This document shows positions 28,934 through 30,903 of a stretch of DNA of 30,903 nucleotides, one piece after another. The number at the start of each line of letters is the position of its first letter. Within the stretch, counting starts at the first letter, position 1. Made by a program: the position numbers and the translations under genes. The stretch spans positions 1 to 30,903 of the forward strand of contig CAUJGI010000467.1 in NCBI GenBank assembly GCA_963169155.1. Reading direction: 5' to 3'. Source of the DNA: Chloroflexota bacterium (GTDB lineage: Bacteria > Chloroflexota > Anaerolineae > Promineifilales > Promineifilaceae). The notes beneath the pieces are model-generated. The model was not told the DNA's origin. It searched no databases and saw nothing but the letters and a program-made list of their open reading frames with translations.

Positions 28934-30742
28934 ATGAGCCAGGTAAAAACAGAGCTGCCCCACTGGGATTTTAGCACGGTGTTTCCCGGGTTGGATTCGC
29001 CGGAATTTGCCTCCGGTTTCCAGGCGGTGATTGACGCGATTGCCGGGTTGGTCACTTTTTATGATGAGCATGGGATCAACCGGTTGGATACGGCCGTGCC
29101 CGTTGACGACCAGTTGGTTAGCCTGTTTGACACCATCATCAAGCGCACCAACGCCGTTGATGAGCAGGGCCAGACGCTGCAGGCGTACCTGTACGGTTTT
29201 CTCACCACCGATTCGCGCAACAACGAGGCCCAGGCGCGGCTCAGTGAACTGATGCCGCACCTCTCCCGCTTTGCCCTGCTGCACACCCGGCTGACCGCCT
29301 GGATTGGCTCGCTGGACGTGGAGCTGCTGCTGGAAAAATCGGCCGTGGCCCAGGCACACGAATACATGCTGTCCCGGGCGCGGCAGGAAGCGCTGCACCT
29401 GATGTCGCCTGAGCAAGAAGATTTGGCCGCGGAGCTGTCGCTGACGGGCAGCAGCAGCTGGTACCGGCTGTTTAATGATTACACCTCGCAAATCAAGGTC
29501 AACATTGAACGCGACGGCCAGGTGGAGGCGATGCCGCTGACGGCGGCGCAAAACCTGGCTTTTGACCCGGATCGAGCGGTGCGGGCCCAGGCGCACCAGG
29601 CGGTTTTGGATGCGCTGGCCGCCGCGTCTGTTCCTATTGCCGCTTGCCTGAACAGCCTGAAAGGCGAAACGTTAACCCTGGTGCGGCGGCGCGGCTGGAA
29701 GTCGCCCTTGGAGATGGTGCTTTTTGCCAACGCCATCGACCAGGCCACCCTCGACGCGATGATGACGGCCACGCGTAACGCTTTCCCCGATTTTCAGCGT
29801 TACCTGAAGGCGCGGGCAAGGGCGCTGGGGCTGCCCAAGCTGGCCTGGTATGATCGGCTGGTGCCGCTGGGGCAGGGAGAACAAAGCTGGGCCTACCAGG
29901 ACGCCACCAGCTTTGTGCTGGCCCAGTTTGGCACCTACTCGCCCAGAATGCGCCGCCTGGCGGAACGCGCTTTTGCCGAGAACTGGATTGATGCCGAGCC
30001 GCGTGATGGCAAGCGGGGCGGGGCGTTTTGCATGGGGCTGCGCGCCGACGAGAGCCGCATCCTGGCCAATTTTGAGCCGGGTTTCTCTGGGGTGAGCACG
30101 CTGGCGCATGAACTGGGGCACGCCTACCACAATTTGTGCCTGGCGGAGCGCACGCCGCTGCAGAAAGAGATGCCGATGACGCTGGCGGAGACGGCCAGCA
30201 CGTTTTGCCAGAAGATTGTGGAGAATGCGGCGTTAAAAACGGCCGTGCCCCAGGACCAGCTCATCATCATCGACGGGGTATTGGAGTATGCCGCCCGGGT
30301 GGTGTTGGGGGCCAGCAGCAACTTCATGTTTGAGCAGAAGTTGTTTGAAAAGCGGCAGGAGCGTGAACTGTCGGTAGAAGAGCTGTGCGCCCTGGACGAA
30401 GAAACCCAGCTGGCGGCCCTGGGCGATGCGCTGGAAGATGGCTCGCTGCATCCGTACCGCTGGGCTTACGTGCCGCACTACTACGGCGCCACGTATTACA
30501 ATTTCCCCTATACCTTTGGCTTGCTGTTTGGTTTGGGATTGTATGCGCAGTATCAGGCCGATCCGGAGCCGTTCAAAACGGGCTACGACGAGCTGCTGGC
30601 GATGACGGGCATGAGCAACGCCGCCGACCTGGCCAACCGCTTTGGCATCGACATCCGCAGCACCGCCTTCTGGGAAGCGAGCCTGGACGTGCTGCGGGCG
30701 GATGTGGACCGATTTGAGCGGTTGGTGGACGAACTTAAGTAA
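28934..30742 (+). CDS. pepF: M3 family oligoendopeptidase (PepF-like)
   Basis: The 602-residue product has an N-terminal helical domain (from MSQVKTELPHWDFSTVFPGL) and a C-terminal M3 metallopeptidase domain. Its zinc motif HELGH (392-396) lies within TLAHELGHAYHNL, and a third ligand Glu is at about 419 (MTLAETASTF). The length matches PepF/M3B enzymes (about 600). These cytosolic zinc enzymes cut short peptides. The ATG at 28934 lies 7 nt after aggag; an in-frame ATG at 28928 would be only 1 nt from it. Pairing with a peptide-binding lipoprotein elsewhere in the window is suggestive only. Confidence 0.95.
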   Translation: MSQVKTELPHWDFSTVFPGLDSPEFASGFQAVIDAIAGLVTFYDEHGINRLDTAVPVDDQLVSLFDTIIKRTNAVDEQGQTLQAYLYGFLTTDSRNNEAQARLSELMPHLSRFALLHTRLTAWIGSLDVELLLEKSAVAQAHEYMLSRARQEALHLMSPEQEDLAAELSLTGSSSWYRLFNDYTSQIKVNIERDGQVEAMPLTAAQNLAFDPDRAVRAQAHQAVLDALAAASVPIAACLNSLKGETLTLVRRRGWKSPLEMVLFANAIDQATLDAMMTATRNAFPDFQRYLKARARALGLPKLAWYDRLVPLGQGEQSWAYQDATSFVLAQFGTYSPRMRRLAERAFAENWIDAEPRDGKRGGAFCMGLRADESRILANFEPGFSGVSTLAHELGHAYHNLCLAERTPLQKEMPMTLAETASTFCQKIVENAALKTAVPQDQLIIIDGVLEYAARVVLGASSNFMFEQKLFEKRQERELSVEELCALDEETQLAALGDALEDGSLHPYRWAYVPHYYGATYYNFPYTFGLLFGLGLYAQYQADPEPFKTGYDELLAMTGMSNAADLANRFGIDIRSTAFWEASLDVLRADVDRFERLVDELK

Positions 30743-30790
30743 TTGAGTAATTGGTAATTGGTAATTACCTCAATTACCAATTACCCAATT
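30741..30790. repeat. 20-bp inverted repeat downstream of pepF
   Basis: AATTGAGTAATTGGTAATTG (30741-30760) and CAATTACCAATTACCCAATT (30771-30790) are complementary except at one base, with a 10-nt spacer. The arms are built from repeated TAATTGG/CCAATTA words. The left arm overlaps the last base or two of the pepF stop codon. It may stop transcription or protect the mRNA 3' end, but no T-run follows. Confidence 0.75.
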
Positions 30791-30800
30791 ACCTTCTTCC

Positions 30801-30903
30801 ATGGATTCCCTCACCCAACTTCAAACCGAAATGCGTGCCTGCCGACTGTGCCATGAGGCGGGTCATGCGATTGTGCCGGGGGCGGTTTTTCGTGGCAGTG
30901 CGG
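30801..30903 (+). CDS. Probable uracil-DNA glycosylase family protein, N-terminus (partial)
   Basis: Thirty-four residues are visible, starting MDSLTQLQTEMRACRLCHEA and continuing GHAIVPGAVFRG before the window ends. The early C-x2-C (CRLC) followed by a small-residue-rich stretch resembles the iron-sulfur N-terminus of family 4/5 uracil-DNA glycosylases, which remove uracil from DNA. The evidence is short, so the call is tentative. No strong Shine-Dalgarno is visible; the ATG at 30801 is 10 nt after the upstream inverted repeat. Confidence 0.6.
   Translation, partial: MDSLTQLQTEMRACRLCHEAGHAIVPGAVFRGSA

Noticed and set aside
1..30903. Search for tRNA, rRNA, tmRNA, riboswitch aptamers and insertion sequences
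   Set aside because: No cloverleaf-like sequence, rRNA segment, recognisable aptamer core, transposase frame or terminal inverted repeats with target duplications were seen by eye.

Overview
The window is a bacterial chromosome segment that most resembles Chloroflexota (an Anaerolineae/Ardenticatenia/Caldilineae-like lineage). This is inference, from a lipoprotein linker with repeated EVTRVVTE units, a fused YabN-type methylase/MazG protein, zinc-type S4, S14 and L36, and the style of the intergenic repeats. No tRNA, rRNA, CRISPR array or insertion sequence was seen.

Positions 1-17022 hold one co-directional (+) ribosomal super-cluster. It runs from the 3' end of tuf through the S10 genes (rpsJ-rplC-rplD-rplW-rplB-rpsS-rplV-rpsC-rplP-rpmC-rpsQ), the spc genes (rplN-rplX-rplE-rpsN/Z-rpsH-rplF-rplR-rpsE-rpmD-rplO-secY-adk), and the alpha genes (rpmJ-rpsM-rpsK-rpsD-rpoA-rplQ). 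It continues into truA-rplM-rpsI and ends at a clear intrinsic terminator. Order is canonical, but map and infA are absent between adk and rpmJ. L29 carries a long C-terminal extension. Several intra-cluster gaps contain stem-loops placed just upstream of Shine-Dalgarno sites. TTG and GTG starts are common (rpsC, rpsD, rpoA, truA; rplC, rplE).

Positions 17088-19259 (+) encode a methylase/MazG nucleotide pyrophosphohydrolase and a small membrane-anchored SH3-like protein. Positions 19335-24340 (-) encode an ABC exporter half-transporter, an arginase and an orphan peptide-type ABC substrate-binding lipoprotein. The lipoprotein gene has a consensus sigma-70-type promoter and a strong terminator. 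Positions 24521-28070 (+) encode TrmB with an unusual C-terminal domain, whose gene overlaps one for an alpha/beta-hydrolase-acyl-CoA-synthetase fusion of 846 residues. A stand-alone response regulator (-) follows. After a repeat-rich 415-bp spacer come an M3 oligoendopeptidase (pepF-like) and the start of a probable uracil-DNA glycosylase family gene.

The most striking signal is not a gene. The 8-bp palindrome ACGGCCGT occurs 40 times by my count in 30.9 kb, in both coding and non-coding DNA, where fewer than one would be expected by base composition. Half of the copies are read as Thr-Ala-Val. It behaves like the HIP1 palindrome of cyanobacteria, with a different sequence.
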